The translations under genes were made by a program, and so were the position numbers. A stretch of DNA of 64,000 bases, from contig NZ_RZNY01000004.1 in NCBI RefSeq assembly GCF_003994475.1, forward strand, positions 62,001-126,000, written 5' to 3'. This DNA is from Paenibacillus anaericanus (lineage in GTDB: Bacteria > Bacillota > Bacilli > Paenibacillales > Paenibacillaceae). This document shows positions 42,617-51,583 of this stretch, in pieces. Below the pieces are notes generated by a model. That model saw nothing but the letters and a program-made list of their open reading frames with translations. It was not told the origin of the DNA and made no database searches. Positions within the stretch are counted from its first letter, which is position 1. Every line of letters begins with the position of its first letter.

Positions 42617-43288
42617 ATGGTTAATATACTTGTTGTGGAGGATGATATAAAGCTCAATCAAATTATGTGCACCTATCTAAGCAATAACGGATATGACGCC
42701 AAAGGGTGTTTGAACCCACGAGAAGCATACGATTTGATGTATAACAATCTATATGACCTTATCATTTCAGACGTCATGATGCCGGAGATTGACGGCTTTG
42801 AATTTGCGGAAACGGTGAGGGCTATTAACAAGACTATCCCCATTCTTTTTGTTACCTCCCGTGACGACATTTCATCGAAACAAAGAGGATTTCGTGCAGG
42901 GATTGACGACTATATGGTTAAACCTATCCATATGGACCAGTTAGTAATGCGTGTCGGTGCCCTGCTCAGGCGAGCAAATATTGCCCACGACAAAAAACTA
43001 GTGGTAGGAAATCTTATGATGAACGCAGATGATATAACCGCAACGGTAAACGGTACGGAAATTCCTGTGACGTTACGAGAATTCAACATACTCTACAAGA
43101 TGCTTTCCTATCCAAAACATACCTTTTCTCGTGCCCAGCTTATGGATGAGTTTTGGGGCATTGCCAGTGAAACTAGCCTGCGCGCTGTAGATGTATATAT
43201 TGTCAAACTTCGAGATAAGTTCTCCTGCTGTGAGGATTTCAAGATCATGACGGTGCATGGACTTGGCTACAAGGCAGTGCCGCAATGA
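42617..43288 (+). CDS. OmpR-family response regulator
   Basis: A 223-residue regulator: receiver domain (VNILVVEDDIKLNQ; phospho-Asp in DLIISDVMMPEIDGF; Lys in DDYMVKPIHMDQ) and winged-helix output domain (VTLREFNILYKMLSYPKHTFS; DVYIVKLRDKFS; VHGLGYKAV). No RBS is obvious before the ATG, so the start is less certain. It is translationally coupled to the sensor kinase (4-base overlap ATGA). No target gene lies in the immediate neighbourhood. Confidence 0.92.
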   Translation: MVNILVVEDDIKLNQIMCTYLSNNGYDAKGCLNPREAYDLMYNNLYDLIISDVMMPEIDGFEFAETVRAINKTIPILFVTSRDDISSKQRGFRAGIDDYMVKPIHMDQLVMRVGALLRRANIAHDKKLVVGNLMMNADDITATVNGTEIPVTLREFNILYKMLSYPKHTFSRAQLMDEFWGIASETSLRAVDVYIVKLRDKFSCCEDFKIMTVHGLGYKAVPQ

Positions 43289-44346
43289 GGAAGAAGCAAG
43301 ATAAGAAAGTCCGACTCAAATCACAGAATTTTTCATGGAAAGAGTTTTTGTGGACCTTTATTATTCTGTCGATATTGACCGCAGGGCAAGCGATGATCTA
43401 CGATGCCTATATTCCGATCGAAAACGTTCCGTCGCAATACATCTTCGGGATCGCGGGATATTGGATCATCGTTGCCTTCATTTTCTGCCTTGTCACCGCA
43501 CGGCAGAAGTACAAAACCTTTGATAAGCCAATGCGCAAACTCAGCGAAGCGGCAAAACAGGTAGCAGAAGGTGATTTTTCCGTCTATTTAGAACCCATTC
43601 ATAGGGCTGACAAGAAGGATTATGTGGACGTAATGTTCGAGGATTTCAACAAGATGGTTCAGGAACTGGGTAGCATTGAAACGCTCAAAAATGATTTCAT
43701 ATCCAGTGTGTCCCATGAAATCAAAACCCCTCTGTCCGTCATTCATAGCTACGCAATGGCGTTACAAAAGATGGAGTTATCGCCGAAACTTCAGCAGGAA
43801 TATACAACAATCATATTAGCTTCTCAAAAGTTAACGACATTAGTAATTAACATCCTTAAACTTAATAAATTGGACAATCAGGAGATTAATCACGTTGCAG
43901 AGCCCTATGATATTTGTAGACAGTTATGCGATTGCGCCCTTACTTTTGAAAATTCCTGGGAAGAAAAGAATATCGAATTTGTGGTGGATTTAGAAGATCG
44001 TGCCATCATTTATGCTGACGAAAGTATGCTGGAGATCTTATGGCTTAATCTCCTCTCCAATGCTCTGAAATTCACTGCCCCCGGCGGGACCATCACCTTA
44101 ATGCAGACTTCGGATGAAGATACGATTACCGTCATGATATCAGATACTGGTTGCGGCATGAACGAGGAAACGATGAAGCATATTTTCGATAAATTCTATC
44201 AAGGAGATACTTCCCACTCCGGGGACGGTAACGGCCTAGGTCTTGCTCTTTCACTGCGGGTCATTGAACTGGTGGGTGGTGCCATATCGGTTAACAGTGA
44301 GCCGAACAAAGGTACGACATTCACTGTCAAATTAAAAGTGGAATAA
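43285..44346 (+). CDS. Sensor histidine kinase
   Basis: A 353-residue membrane kinase with two TM helices near 17-37 and 54-74 (short extracytoplasmic loop, so probably intramembrane- or envelope-stress sensing), HAMP-like linker, HisKA box SSVSHEIKTPLSVIHSYAMA with phospho-His, and HATPase_c (LLSNALKFTAPGG, ISDTGCGM, GLGLALSLRVIE). ATG overlaps the stop of the response regulator. A hairpin terminator follows. Confidence 0.93.
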   Translation: MRKKQDKKVRLKSQNFSWKEFLWTFIILSILTAGQAMIYDAYIPIENVPSQYIFGIAGYWIIVAFIFCLVTARQKYKTFDKPMRKLSEAAKQVAEGDFSVYLEPIHRADKKDYVDVMFEDFNKMVQELGSIETLKNDFISSVSHEIKTPLSVIHSYAMALQKMELSPKLQQEYTTIILASQKLTTLVINILKLNKLDNQEINHVAEPYDICRQLCDCALTFENSWEEKNIEFVVDLEDRAIIYADESMLEILWLNLLSNALKFTAPGGTITLMQTSDEDTITVMISDTGCGMNEETMKHIFDKFYQGDTSHSGDGNGLGLALSLRVIELVGGAISVNSEPNKGTTFTVKLKVE

Positions 44347-44389
44347 TAGTAGCAATCAAATAAACAGCCCGAATTCGATCATATTAACT

Positions 44390-44441
44390 ATGACCCGTAA
44401 GATGGAAACTTTGAAAAAAGTACCCTCTTACGGGTCATTTC
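44390..44441 (+). terminator. Terminator after the sensor kinase
   Basis: ATGACCCGTAAGA and TCTTACGGGTCAT are perfect 13-bp complements around a 23-nt loop, with TTTCTG following on the plus strand. Confidence 0.7.
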
Positions 44442-44504
44442 TGTCTTAATCTAATAAATCCAGTTGTTCATCACGATTCTTCTAATCAGAGTCTTGAGCC
44501 TAGG

Positions 44505-45284
44505 TCACTTAGATGGAATATTGAACTTTAATGCTTCCAACCTTTTTGCTCGCTCAAATGCTTTATGTAAAAACTCTTTAGCCGATAAATTCTCATAATC
44601 CCAATTCATGGCCTCTATTGCAATCGCGCCTGAATAATCCGTTTCCACAATTTTTTTCATGGTTGTAGACCAATCAATCGTACCGTCAAAAGGTAACCCG
44701 TGTTGGGCATAACTTCCGTTATTATCATGTAAATGTACTGCCATCAACCGGGAACCGTATATGGATAATAAATCATTGCCTGGATAGTAGCGGTAGTGAT
44801 GCCCACAGTCATAACAAAATCCGACACGCAGGGAATCCACTTGCTCCAGCACATACGCCAAATTGGTGAGATTATGCAAATTCTCCAGCGCAACATTGAC
44901 ACCAAGTTGTTCAGCTTTTTCAGTGATTCTCTTGATCCTATCCAGTCCCAATGCGTTATATGGATTGTCTTCGCCCGGTAGGTGTACCACCATTGTTGGA
45001 ATCTCAAATTCGGCGCAATCGGCAACACATTGCAAATAGCAGTCGGTTAAGGCTTCACCGTCCAGATTATCAAGCCAGAGGTTGTTTTGGTTTTGGATTG
45101 GCGTGTGGATATTTTCTATAAAAAGACCTCTTTCTCGCGCAATTTGTGGCCCGTTGCGGTAATCGTTCCGATTAAAGCCTTCACTCCACCATAATAAAAC
45201 ACCATCAAATCCGGCTTCTTTTATTAACTGATAACGTTCCTTAATCGGCAATTCATAGCCAAACCAATCATAAATAGTTATCAT
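44505..45284 (-). CDS. Sugar-phosphate isomerase/epimerase-like TIM-barrel protein
   Basis: The 259-residue protein belongs to the xylose-isomerase-like/AP-endonuclease-2 TIM-barrel superfamily. Metal-ligand positions are visible as Glu in NVALENLHN, Asp/His in GFCYDCGHHY, His in AVHLHDN and Glu near the end (AIAIEAMNW). It probably isomerises or epimerises a sugar or inositol derivative. Codons upstream to 45341 are in frame, but the ATG at 45284 follows AAAGGAAGAGG. It stands alone. Confidence 0.88.
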   Translation of the reverse strand: MITIYDWFGYELPIKERYQLIKEAGFDGVLLWWSEGFNRNDYRNGPQIARERGLFIENIHTPIQNQNNLWLDNLDGEALTDCYLQCVADCAEFEIPTMVVHLPGEDNPYNALGLDRIKRITEKAEQLGVNVALENLHNLTNLAYVLEQVDSLRVGFCYDCGHHYRYYPGNDLLSIYGSRLMAVHLHDNNGSYAQHGLPFDGTIDWSTTMKKIVETDYSGAIAIEAMNWDYENLSAKEFLHKAFERAKRLEALKFNIPSK

Positions 45285-45467
45285 AAGCCTCTTCCTTTCA
45301 GGATTTTTCAGTACAGCTTTTATATATTTCATAGACTTCACCCTAACAAAATACTATATATAACATTTTATACTTATATTGCGGATAATATCAATTAGAT
45401 ATCTTAAGCAATCAGGCCTACCATTCATGATTAGAATGATAATTCAATTGTCATATAATATCGCACC

Positions 45468-45498
45468 AAAAAAGGCTACCTTTATGGCAGCCTTTTCC
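45468..45498 (-). terminator. Terminator after the FusB-type gene
   Basis: AAAAAAGGCTACC / GGCAGCCTTTTCC with one mismatch forms a stem 12 bases past the stop, with T-rich minus-strand tail. Confidence 0.75.
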
Positions 45499-45509
45499 TA
45501 ATGATTGCT

Positions 45510-46157
45510 CTATTTACGAACTGAGAGAATGAATTTCTCCAGTGATCCTGTATCGGTAATGCTCTGATTACATCCTTGATTCTCCATGCAGATGTATTGA
45601 CCCACAGCATAATAATCATCCGGTGAAGAGTTCACAGGCTTGGTCTTAACCGAGAAGAATGCAAGTTCATGTTGCCGATTACAGAACAGGCAATACCCTT
45701 TCTTGTTAGTCGGTGTGATTCTTCCCTCGATGCCAATGAATTGTCCTTCGAACGGATACACAATGAATAATTTGTTCGTAGCAATATCTACCCAGCTCAG
45801 ATACGTAACATATCGAAAGTCGATGGATGCTAGATTAGGTACTTTCAACTTCTTATTCTTAGGAAATAGCTTCTGAATCTGTTTCGGCGTAATCGGCGGA
45901 AATGATTCTAAATAAGGTTCTAATGCGTCTAGATATCTCTGGAAATCATATGCCGTCTCGAAGGTCGATATTTGTTCCAACAATTGCTGTTGATCCTCTG
46001 TAAGATAATGAAATGCTTCAGTAATGATCGTTGCAGCACGAAATCTTACGGTCTCTAAGACTCTTCGATCCGCGACAGTTCTTAGTGTTTTCAGAAGAAA
46101 TTCCGATTGTTTCTTAATAACGTTATATTGATGGTTTCTAATAAATGGTGTACTCAT
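45510..46157 (-). CDS. FusB/FusC-family EF-G-binding protein
   Basis: The protein binds elongation factor G and frees it from fusidic-acid-stalled ribosomes. Its 215 residues match the family length. The helical N-terminal domain is followed by a C-terminal zinc-binding domain with Cys156-x2-Cys159, His163 and Cys190-x5-Cys196, close to the FusB ligands. It may give fusidic acid tolerance or serve a housekeeping role in translation. AAGGGG lies about 11 nt before the ATG. A structured leader with a 5-codon ORF lies upstream, suggesting attenuation control. Confidence 0.9.
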   Translation of the reverse strand: MSTPFIRNHQYNVIKKQSEFLLKTLRTVADRRVLETVRFRAATIITEAFHYLTEDQQQLLEQISTFETAYDFQRYLDALEPYLESFPPITPKQIQKLFPKNKKLKVPNLASIDFRYVTYLSWVDIATNKLFIVYPFEGQFIGIEGRITPTNKKGYCLFCNRQHELAFFSVKTKPVNSSPDDYYAVGQYICMENQGCNQSITDTGSLEKFILSVRK

Positions 46158-46195
46158 AGCTCTTCAGCCCCTTATATGTTATGAAAGATCATAAG

Positions 46196-46310
46196 GTGCA
46201 AAGCCCATTATTAGAAACGATAAAGTTAAGTGTGGGCGATCAAATCATCTTATCGCACCTCACGCAAAGTATCGCCCTAGGTTAGGCTTTGCATGAGGAC
46301 CCCCTAGCAA
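46196..46310 (-). promoter_or_regulatory. Attenuator-like leader of the FusB-type gene
   Basis: On the minus strand AGGGGG (about 46305) is followed 6 nt later by a 5-codon ORF MQSLT with stop (46294-46277). TGCAAAGCC inside this ORF is complementary to GGCTTTGCA at 46206-46198, close to the RBS of the main gene. A second pair, AGGGCGAT and ATCGCCC, lies between. Alternative pairings of this kind occur in ribosome-stalling leaders of antibiotic-inducible genes; fusB itself has been proposed to be controlled by translational attenuation. Confidence 0.6.
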
Positions 46311-46410
46311 ATGTGCAATTCCGAATTGCCATCTACATCACCCCCAATTAGATTTAATTCGAAAAGTATAGCAAAAAATAACCTGAGCCGCAATTATCTA
46401 AATAATAAAT

Positions 46411-46447
46411 AAAGGCAGGCCGCCGATCTCTCGGGGCCTGCCTTTTG
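46411..46447 (-). terminator. Terminator after the SRPBCC gene
   Basis: AAAGGCAGGCC and GGCCTGCCTTT form an 11-bp stem with a 13-nt loop; both strands have A/T-rich flanks, so it may act in both directions. Confidence 0.85.
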
Positions 46448-46475
46448 ATATAGCATTAGGTTGCGAATTATTTCC

Positions 46476-46994
46476 TTAATTGTTCTCTTGGATCGACTTC
46501 AGATGCTCGACCAATCTGTTCCAGGTATCTGTTATGCCCTGCATCATGCCCATATCCATCACCTGCTTCAGTGCTTCAGCCGTCGCATATTCACCGCGGT
46601 TAATTACCCTTGTTCCGTTATCCGTCTCGATGAAAGTCAGCGTCACGAGCGTTTGCGGCATATCTTCCGCCACGTTGCCCTCCGCATCGGAGAAATAATC
46701 CACATACACAATCTTCTCCGGCACGACGATTTCACGGTACGCTGCCTTGCCCCATGATTCCATACCATAGAAATCACCCTGGTTCTTGTCCTCGCACTTC
46801 ATGCAATAATGCCAAACTCCGCCTTCGCGAAAATCAACATGGCATACCGGAAGCGTCCAACCTCTCGGCCCCCACCATTGCTTCAAATGCTCCGCCTTCG
46901 TGAAGGCTTGAAAAACAAGTTCACGAGGGGCATTGAATTCACGCTCTAGAATAAGCACATTGCCCTCAATCTTGGATATCATTTGATTTGTCAC
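46476..46994 (-). CDS. SRPBCC/AHSA1-like domain protein
   Basis: A 172-residue START/Bet-v-1-like protein (activator-of-Hsp90-ATPase-1 family). LILEREFNAPRELVFQAFTK, WWGPRGWT and GGVWHYCMK are typical. It binds a hydrophobic ligand in a deep pocket; the ligand is unknown. The start is GTG with AGGAGG 8 nt upstream. It lies just after an ArsR-type regulator gene on the same strand, a pairing very common in Bacillales and consistent with co-regulation. Confidence 0.9.
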   Translation of the reverse strand: MTNQMISKIEGNVLILEREFNAPRELVFQAFTKAEHLKQWWGPRGWTLPVCHVDFREGGVWHYCMKCEDKNQGDFYGMESWGKAAYREIVVPEKIVYVDYFSDAEGNVAEDMPQTLVTLTFIETDNGTRVINRGEYATAEALKQVMDMGMMQGITDTWNRLVEHLKSIQENN

Positions 46995-47047
46995 TTTAAA
47001 TTCCTCCTCGATTTCATTTCTTGGTCCAAATAGTCCTGATACAGCGT

Positions 47048-47374
47048 TCAGCTCCGTTTTTCCTTGTCCTGCAACTTTTGCAAATAGTCATCCAGACGGT
47101 CGAACCGCTTCTCCCAGATAACACGATAGCGCTCAAGCCAATCGTCCAACTCTCGAAAAGGATCCGGTCGCAGCCTATAGATCCGGCGATTCGCGTCTAC
47201 TTCGGCCTCCACGATCCCTGCCTCACTTAGTACACGTAAATGCTTGGATACTTGCGGCTGGCGCAGTTGCAGACGTTCTGCGATTTCTCCAACGGTGAGT
47301 GGACATTCACGTAAAAGCTCAACTATCTGCATACGGTTAGACTCTGCCAATGCACTCATGACGTTAATATTCAT
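47048..47374 (-). CDS. ArsR-family regulator paired with the SRPBCC gene
   Basis: A 108-residue winged-helix repressor: NVMSALAESNRMQIVELLRE, LTVGEIAERLQLRQPQVSKH as the recognition helix and LRPDPFRELDDWLERYRVIW at the end. No Cys pair is present, so it does not sense arsenite by the CVC mechanism; this branch is known for pairing with AHSA1 proteins. Several in-frame ATGs exist up to 47461. ATG 47374 is chosen as the family-like start, although its RBS is weak. Confidence 0.88.
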   Translation of the reverse strand: MNINVMSALAESNRMQIVELLRECPLTVGEIAERLQLRQPQVSKHLRVLSEAGIVEAEVDANRRIYRLRPDPFRELDDWLERYRVIWEKRFDRLDDYLQKLQDKEKRS

Positions 47375-47498
47375 GGTTATCATCCGTTCTCTTGCTGAAA
47401 TAATACGCATGCTTCGTTCTATGTTTGTAGGTTGATATCTTATTAAACCAATATACCACAACAGGAATATTCCTGCAAAGGAATATAGAGAACTATTT

Positions 47499-48359
47499 TT
47501 AAATCAACAGTGTTATTGTGCCTGCTACAATTACAATCAAACCTATGAAAGATTTCTTTGTTAATTTTTCTTGTAAGAACAAATATGAAAAAATAATCGT
47601 CACTAAAATACTCAATTTATCAATCGGTACTACTATACTCGCCTCTCCATCTTGGAGTGCTTTATAGTAGCATAACCATGAAAGTCCTGTCGTAATTCCA
47701 GAAAGACATATAAATAACCAACTCTTCTTATCTATATGTTTGACTTCGCCCTGTTTCTTAGTTGCAAATACAACAATCCACGCCATAAGAAGGACTACTA
47801 TCGTTCGAATCGCTGTTCCAAGATTGGACTCAACGCCTTCAATACCAATCTTGCCAAGTATAGAAGTTAAACTTGCAAATACAGCTGATAGGACTGCATA
47901 GAACATCCATCCCTTTGCCTTTACTTCCTTCTTCGCGACTTCTTTCTTCGTAATCATCAAATATGTACCAACTCCGATAGCTACCATACCCAAAACCTTG
48001 ATCACTGTTAATGCTTCACCAAGAATGATAAATGCCAAAATCATAGTCAGCACCGTACTAGACTTATCAATTGGGGTTACCTTATTAACATCTCCCAATT
48101 GAAGAGCTTTGAAGTAGCAAAGCCAGGAACCTCCTGTTGCCATGCCCGATAGCACCAGGAAAATAAGTGTCTTGGTATTCACTGCTGTAATGGTATCAAA
48201 TGAACCTACCACAAATACCATTAACCATGAAAAAATTAATATAATAACGGTCCGAATCGCCGTTGCTACATTTGAATCCGTATTTTTTATCCCTATTTTC
48301 GCTAAAATGGCTGTGATCCCTGCAAAGAGTGCGGAACCAAATGCGAATAATAACCACAT
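47499..48359 (-). CDS. EamA-family (DMT) transporter
   Basis: A 286-residue membrane protein with ten helices made of two EamA repeats (DSNVATAIRTVIILIFSWLM and ESNLGTAIRTIVVLLMAWIV are nearly the same sequence). It probably exports or imports a small metabolite. GGGATKGSWLCYFKAL-like loops (GGSWLCYFKALQLGD, GLSWLCYYKALQDGE) also show the internal duplication. The upstream neighbour on the other strand is the phosphoesterase gene, so the promoters are divergent. Confidence 0.9.
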   Translation of the reverse strand: MWLLFAFGSALFAGITAILAKIGIKNTDSNVATAIRTVIILIFSWLMVFVVGSFDTITAVNTKTLIFLVLSGMATGGSWLCYFKALQLGDVNKVTPIDKSSTVLTMILAFIILGEALTVIKVLGMVAIGVGTYLMITKKEVAKKEVKAKGWMFYAVLSAVFASLTSILGKIGIEGVESNLGTAIRTIVVLLMAWIVVFATKKQGEVKHIDKKSWLFICLSGITTGLSWLCYYKALQDGEASIVVPIDKLSILVTIIFSYLFLQEKLTKKSFIGLIVIVAGTITLLI

Positions 48360-48470
48360 ATTCTTTAACTCCTATTCTGCCTTTTTCTATTTGTTTGCCT
48401 TATGATTATACTATAATGTGTTCAGAGGGAGGTTAGAAGGGACAACTACAGAACGAGTTTTCTCCACATT

Positions 48471-49643
48471 ATGCAGATTTATAAGGCGGTGTATCCTGTG
48501 ATTTTGGTGTTTTTGTGTATGTTCGCTATTTATGGAGCTACTAACTATTATATTGGTAAGAAGGTTTTTAAATGGCTACAGCATATTTTTCCTATGATAA
48601 ATTGGATCGTATTTGGAATTATATATAGCTGTTTTGCTTTAACTACCATCTTTAATTTATTGCTATCCTCTTCGACTATTCTGTTAAATTCAAGTATCGT
48701 TAGTTTGATCGCTCAATTAGGCGAATATTGGATGGGACTATACTGCTACTTGCTATTGTTGTTGATCATAATGGATTTGATCTTATTTATAGGTAGAAAG
48801 ATAAAGCTTATCCGTACACCAGTTCCACAATCTATTGCATTCCATACAAAGTCCTTTGTTTTTATCACAGTCATAGGGTTAGTATTATATGGAAGTTATA
48901 ATGCTACCCAGCTAAAAGAAGTATCTTACAAAGTCCAATTTGATAACAGCACATCATTAGATAATCTAAATATTGTTCTGATAAGTGACTTACATTTAGG
49001 ATACATAAATGATGTTGATTTCATCTCAAAAGTTGTTAATCACATTAATAGTTTACATCCTGATATCGTACTAATGTCTGGTGATATATTTAATGGCAAC
49101 TACTATGCGCTCTCGAACCCCTCTAAAGCAGTTGAAGAGTTAAATCAACTGAAGTCAACCTACGGTGTTTATGCTTCTTTAGGTAATCATGATGCAGGTC
49201 GTTCCTATGAAGAGATAGTAAGCTTTATTGAAAAAAGTAATATTAAACTTCTGAATGATGAGCATGTAATTATTGATAATAGATTTGTCTTAATTGGAAG
49301 GAAGGATTCATCCCCCATTGGTGATCAAGGAACAACACGGGGGGATATTACAGAAATCTTTGATAAGATAGATGCAAACATGCCCGTTATCGTAATGGAT
49401 CATCAACCAGCTAATATGATTGAATACGGAAATGAAGTCGATTTAATACTGAGTGGACACACGCATCAAGGTCAAATATTCCCGGCCAACCTAATCACAA
49501 ATGCCATGTTTACTGTAGATTATGGATACTACCAAAAGGATAAAGATAGTCCGCAAGTTATCGTTACATCAGGTGTGGGTACTTGGGGTCCGCCGTTACG
49601 AATTGGTACGAACAGCGAGATTGTGCAAATTACAATCGAATAA
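48471..49643 (+). CDS. Membrane-anchored metallophosphoesterase (YkuE/YaeI-like)
   Basis: The 390-residue protein has about four N-terminal TM helices (residues 1-145) and an extracytoplasmic calcineurin-like phosphoesterase domain with all metal motifs: SDLHLG, SGDIFNG, LGNHDAG, MDHQP and SGHTHQGQI. YkuE/YaeI relatives act at the cell envelope, for example on UDP-sugar or lipid substrates. The ATG lacks a clear RBS. A good terminator follows. Confidence 0.9.
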   Translation: MQIYKAVYPVILVFLCMFAIYGATNYYIGKKVFKWLQHIFPMINWIVFGIIYSCFALTTIFNLLLSSSTILLNSSIVSLIAQLGEYWMGLYCYLLLLLIIMDLILFIGRKIKLIRTPVPQSIAFHTKSFVFITVIGLVLYGSYNATQLKEVSYKVQFDNSTSLDNLNIVLISDLHLGYINDVDFISKVVNHINSLHPDIVLMSGDIFNGNYYALSNPSKAVEELNQLKSTYGVYASLGNHDAGRSYEEIVSFIEKSNIKLLNDEHVIIDNRFVLIGRKDSSPIGDQGTTRGDITEIFDKIDANMPVIVMDHQPANMIEYGNEVDLILSGHTHQGQIFPANLITNAMFTVDYGYYQKDKDSPQVIVTSGVGTWGPPLRIGTNSEIVQITIE

Positions 49644-49667
49644 TGAGATGGTTTATATTAAAAACAA

Positions 49668-49696
49668 GACCGGATGTAGCCAACGCTACTCCGGTC
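49668..49696 (+). terminator. Terminator between phosphoesterase and ABC genes
   Basis: GACCGGATGTAGC pairs with GCTACTCCGGTC with a 4-nt loop and ATTTC tail. It can serve both the rightward phosphoesterase and the converging ABC-transporter operon. Confidence 0.8.
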
Positions 49697-49714
49697 ATTT
49701 CTATTATTATTCAC

Positions 49715-51583
49715 TCATATATCGTCTGACTGGATAGCTCTCTTAAACTGGCTGTTATAAAGCTCGTGATAGACACCCTGAAGCGCTAAGAGTTGTTCAT
49801 GGCTACCCTGTTCCGCAACTCGGCCGTCCTGGATGACGAGGATACGATCAGCATCTTGAATCGTACTGAGCCTGTGCGCTATCACAAAGCTAGTGCGTCC
49901 CTTCATCAAGGTTGTCATAGCTTGCTGAATATGCATTTCCGTCCGTGTATCCACGCTGCTGGTTGCTTCGTCCAGAATCAGAATGGCCGGATCGGCTAGA
50001 ATGGCGCGCGCAATCGTTAACAACTGGCGCTGTCCATGGCTCAGATTTCCACCTTCTGTACCCAGTATAGTTTCGTAACCTTGCGGGAGTCTCGTAATAA
50101 ACCCATCGACATTGGCAAGTCTTGCGGCCTCCTCAACCTCCTGATCGGTTGCATCTAGGCGTCCGAAGCGAATATTTTCCCGAATAGTTCCCGCAAATAC
50201 ATGCGCATCCTGAAGCACCATCCCGAGCTGGCTGCGGAGAGCGTTTTTGTCTAACTGCCGGATGTCCCGACCATCAATATACACGGCACCTGCACTGATT
50301 TCATAAAACCTTGTCAAAAGGTTGATGATCGTTGTTTTTCCAGCTCCTGTTGGTCCAACAAGTGCGATCTTCTCACCCGATTTCGCTTCAAACGTCACGT
50401 CCTTTAGGATCAGTGAATCGGACTCGTAACCGAAAGAGACGTTTTGAAAAACGACTTTCCCGGATAGCCTTGGCAGTTCTCCATCATCTTCATCACCGTA
50501 CTCGGACGGCATATCCATGATTTCAAACACCCGTTCCGCCCCGGCAATGGCCGACTGAATGAGATTATACTGGTTAGCAAGCTCAGAGATCGGGCGACCA
50601 AACTGCTTGGAATAGTTGAGTAAGCTGACAATCACTCCTACCGTAGCTAAATCATGATAGGCCATCAAGCCCCCCACGCCCGCGATGAGCGCAAAGTTAA
50701 GGTTGTTGATCAAGTTCATGACCGGCCCTACAATTCCGGAAACAATCTGTGCCTTGATCCCAGCCTTGTTCAGCTCCCCGCTGATCATGCTGAACCGCCC
50801 AGCTTCTGTTTCTTCCATTCGATACTGCTTGACTACCTTTAATCCGCTAACCTTCTCTTCGATAAACCCGTTAAGCTCGCCTAAACTCTGTTGCTGCTTC
50901 TTGAAATAAACCCGGCTTAAGCCGGATATTTTACGGGAAGACAGCAAAACGAGTGGGATTGTCAACATAGCTACAATAGTGAGTGGTATGTTCAGCATAA
51001 GCATGATAACCAGTGAACCGCTGAGTGTAATCAAGCTGTTCAGAAGCTGAGTCACACTTTGATTCAGAGAGTTCGAAACATTTTCAATATCGTTAGTTGC
51101 TCGGGACATCAGTTCCCCGTTGGCATGCGTGTCAAAGAATTGTATGGGTAGTTGCTGATACTTCGCGAACAAGTCGCGGCGTAGCTCGAACACGGTATTT
51201 TGCGAAACTGCCGTCATGACATAAGCTTGAACCCAAGCCACAACACTACCGAGCAAATAGATACCGAGAAGGAGTAAACAAAACTGGACAAGCCTAGCAT
51301 AGTCCCCAGGAATGACCGCAGTATCGATCGCTTTTCCAAGTAGGTATGGCCCAATCAACGAAATAACCGCATTAAGTACGGTAAATATGTATACTAGGAT
51401 AATCCCTACTCGCTGACGGTTTAAGTATGCCCATACACGTTTAATCGTAGCTCCTCGGTTTTTGGCTCGTACCTTCGGTATGTTGCCGCGTCCTGCTCCA
51501 GGGCCCGGACCTTGCGGTCCTCCACCGAAACCTCCCGGCCGACCAGGAACCGAAAATGGCGTGTGATTATTGAAACTAGACAT
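49715..51583 (-). CDS. ABC exporter half-transporter (YfiC-like)
   Basis: A 622-residue type I exporter subunit: Gly/Pro-rich N-terminal tail (GRPGGFGGGPQGPGPGAGRG), six TM helices (about 55-340) and an ATPase domain with Walker A GPTGAGKTT, signature LSHGQRQ and Walker B ILILDEATSSVD with catalytic Glu. It overlaps its partner by 8 bases; the pair should form a heterodimeric multidrug exporter. Its ATPase site appears canonical. Confidence 0.94.
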   Translation of the reverse strand: MSSFNNHTPFSVPGRPGGFGGGPQGPGPGAGRGNIPKVRAKNRGATIKRVWAYLNRQRVGIILVYIFTVLNAVISLIGPYLLGKAIDTAVIPGDYARLVQFCLLLLGIYLLGSVVAWVQAYVMTAVSQNTVFELRRDLFAKYQQLPIQFFDTHANGELMSRATNDIENVSNSLNQSVTQLLNSLITLSGSLVIMLMLNIPLTIVAMLTIPLVLLSSRKISGLSRVYFKKQQQSLGELNGFIEEKVSGLKVVKQYRMEETEAGRFSMISGELNKAGIKAQIVSGIVGPVMNLINNLNFALIAGVGGLMAYHDLATVGVIVSLLNYSKQFGRPISELANQYNLIQSAIAGAERVFEIMDMPSEYGDEDDGELPRLSGKVVFQNVSFGYESDSLILKDVTFEAKSGEKIALVGPTGAGKTTIINLLTRFYEISAGAVYIDGRDIRQLDKNALRSQLGMVLQDAHVFAGTIRENIRFGRLDATDQEVEEAARLANVDGFITRLPQGYETILGTEGGNLSHGQRQLLTIARAILADPAILILDEATSSVDTRTEMHIQQAMTTLMKGRTSFVIAHRLSTIQDADRILVIQDGRVAEQGSHEQLLALQGVYHELYNSQFKRAIQSDDI

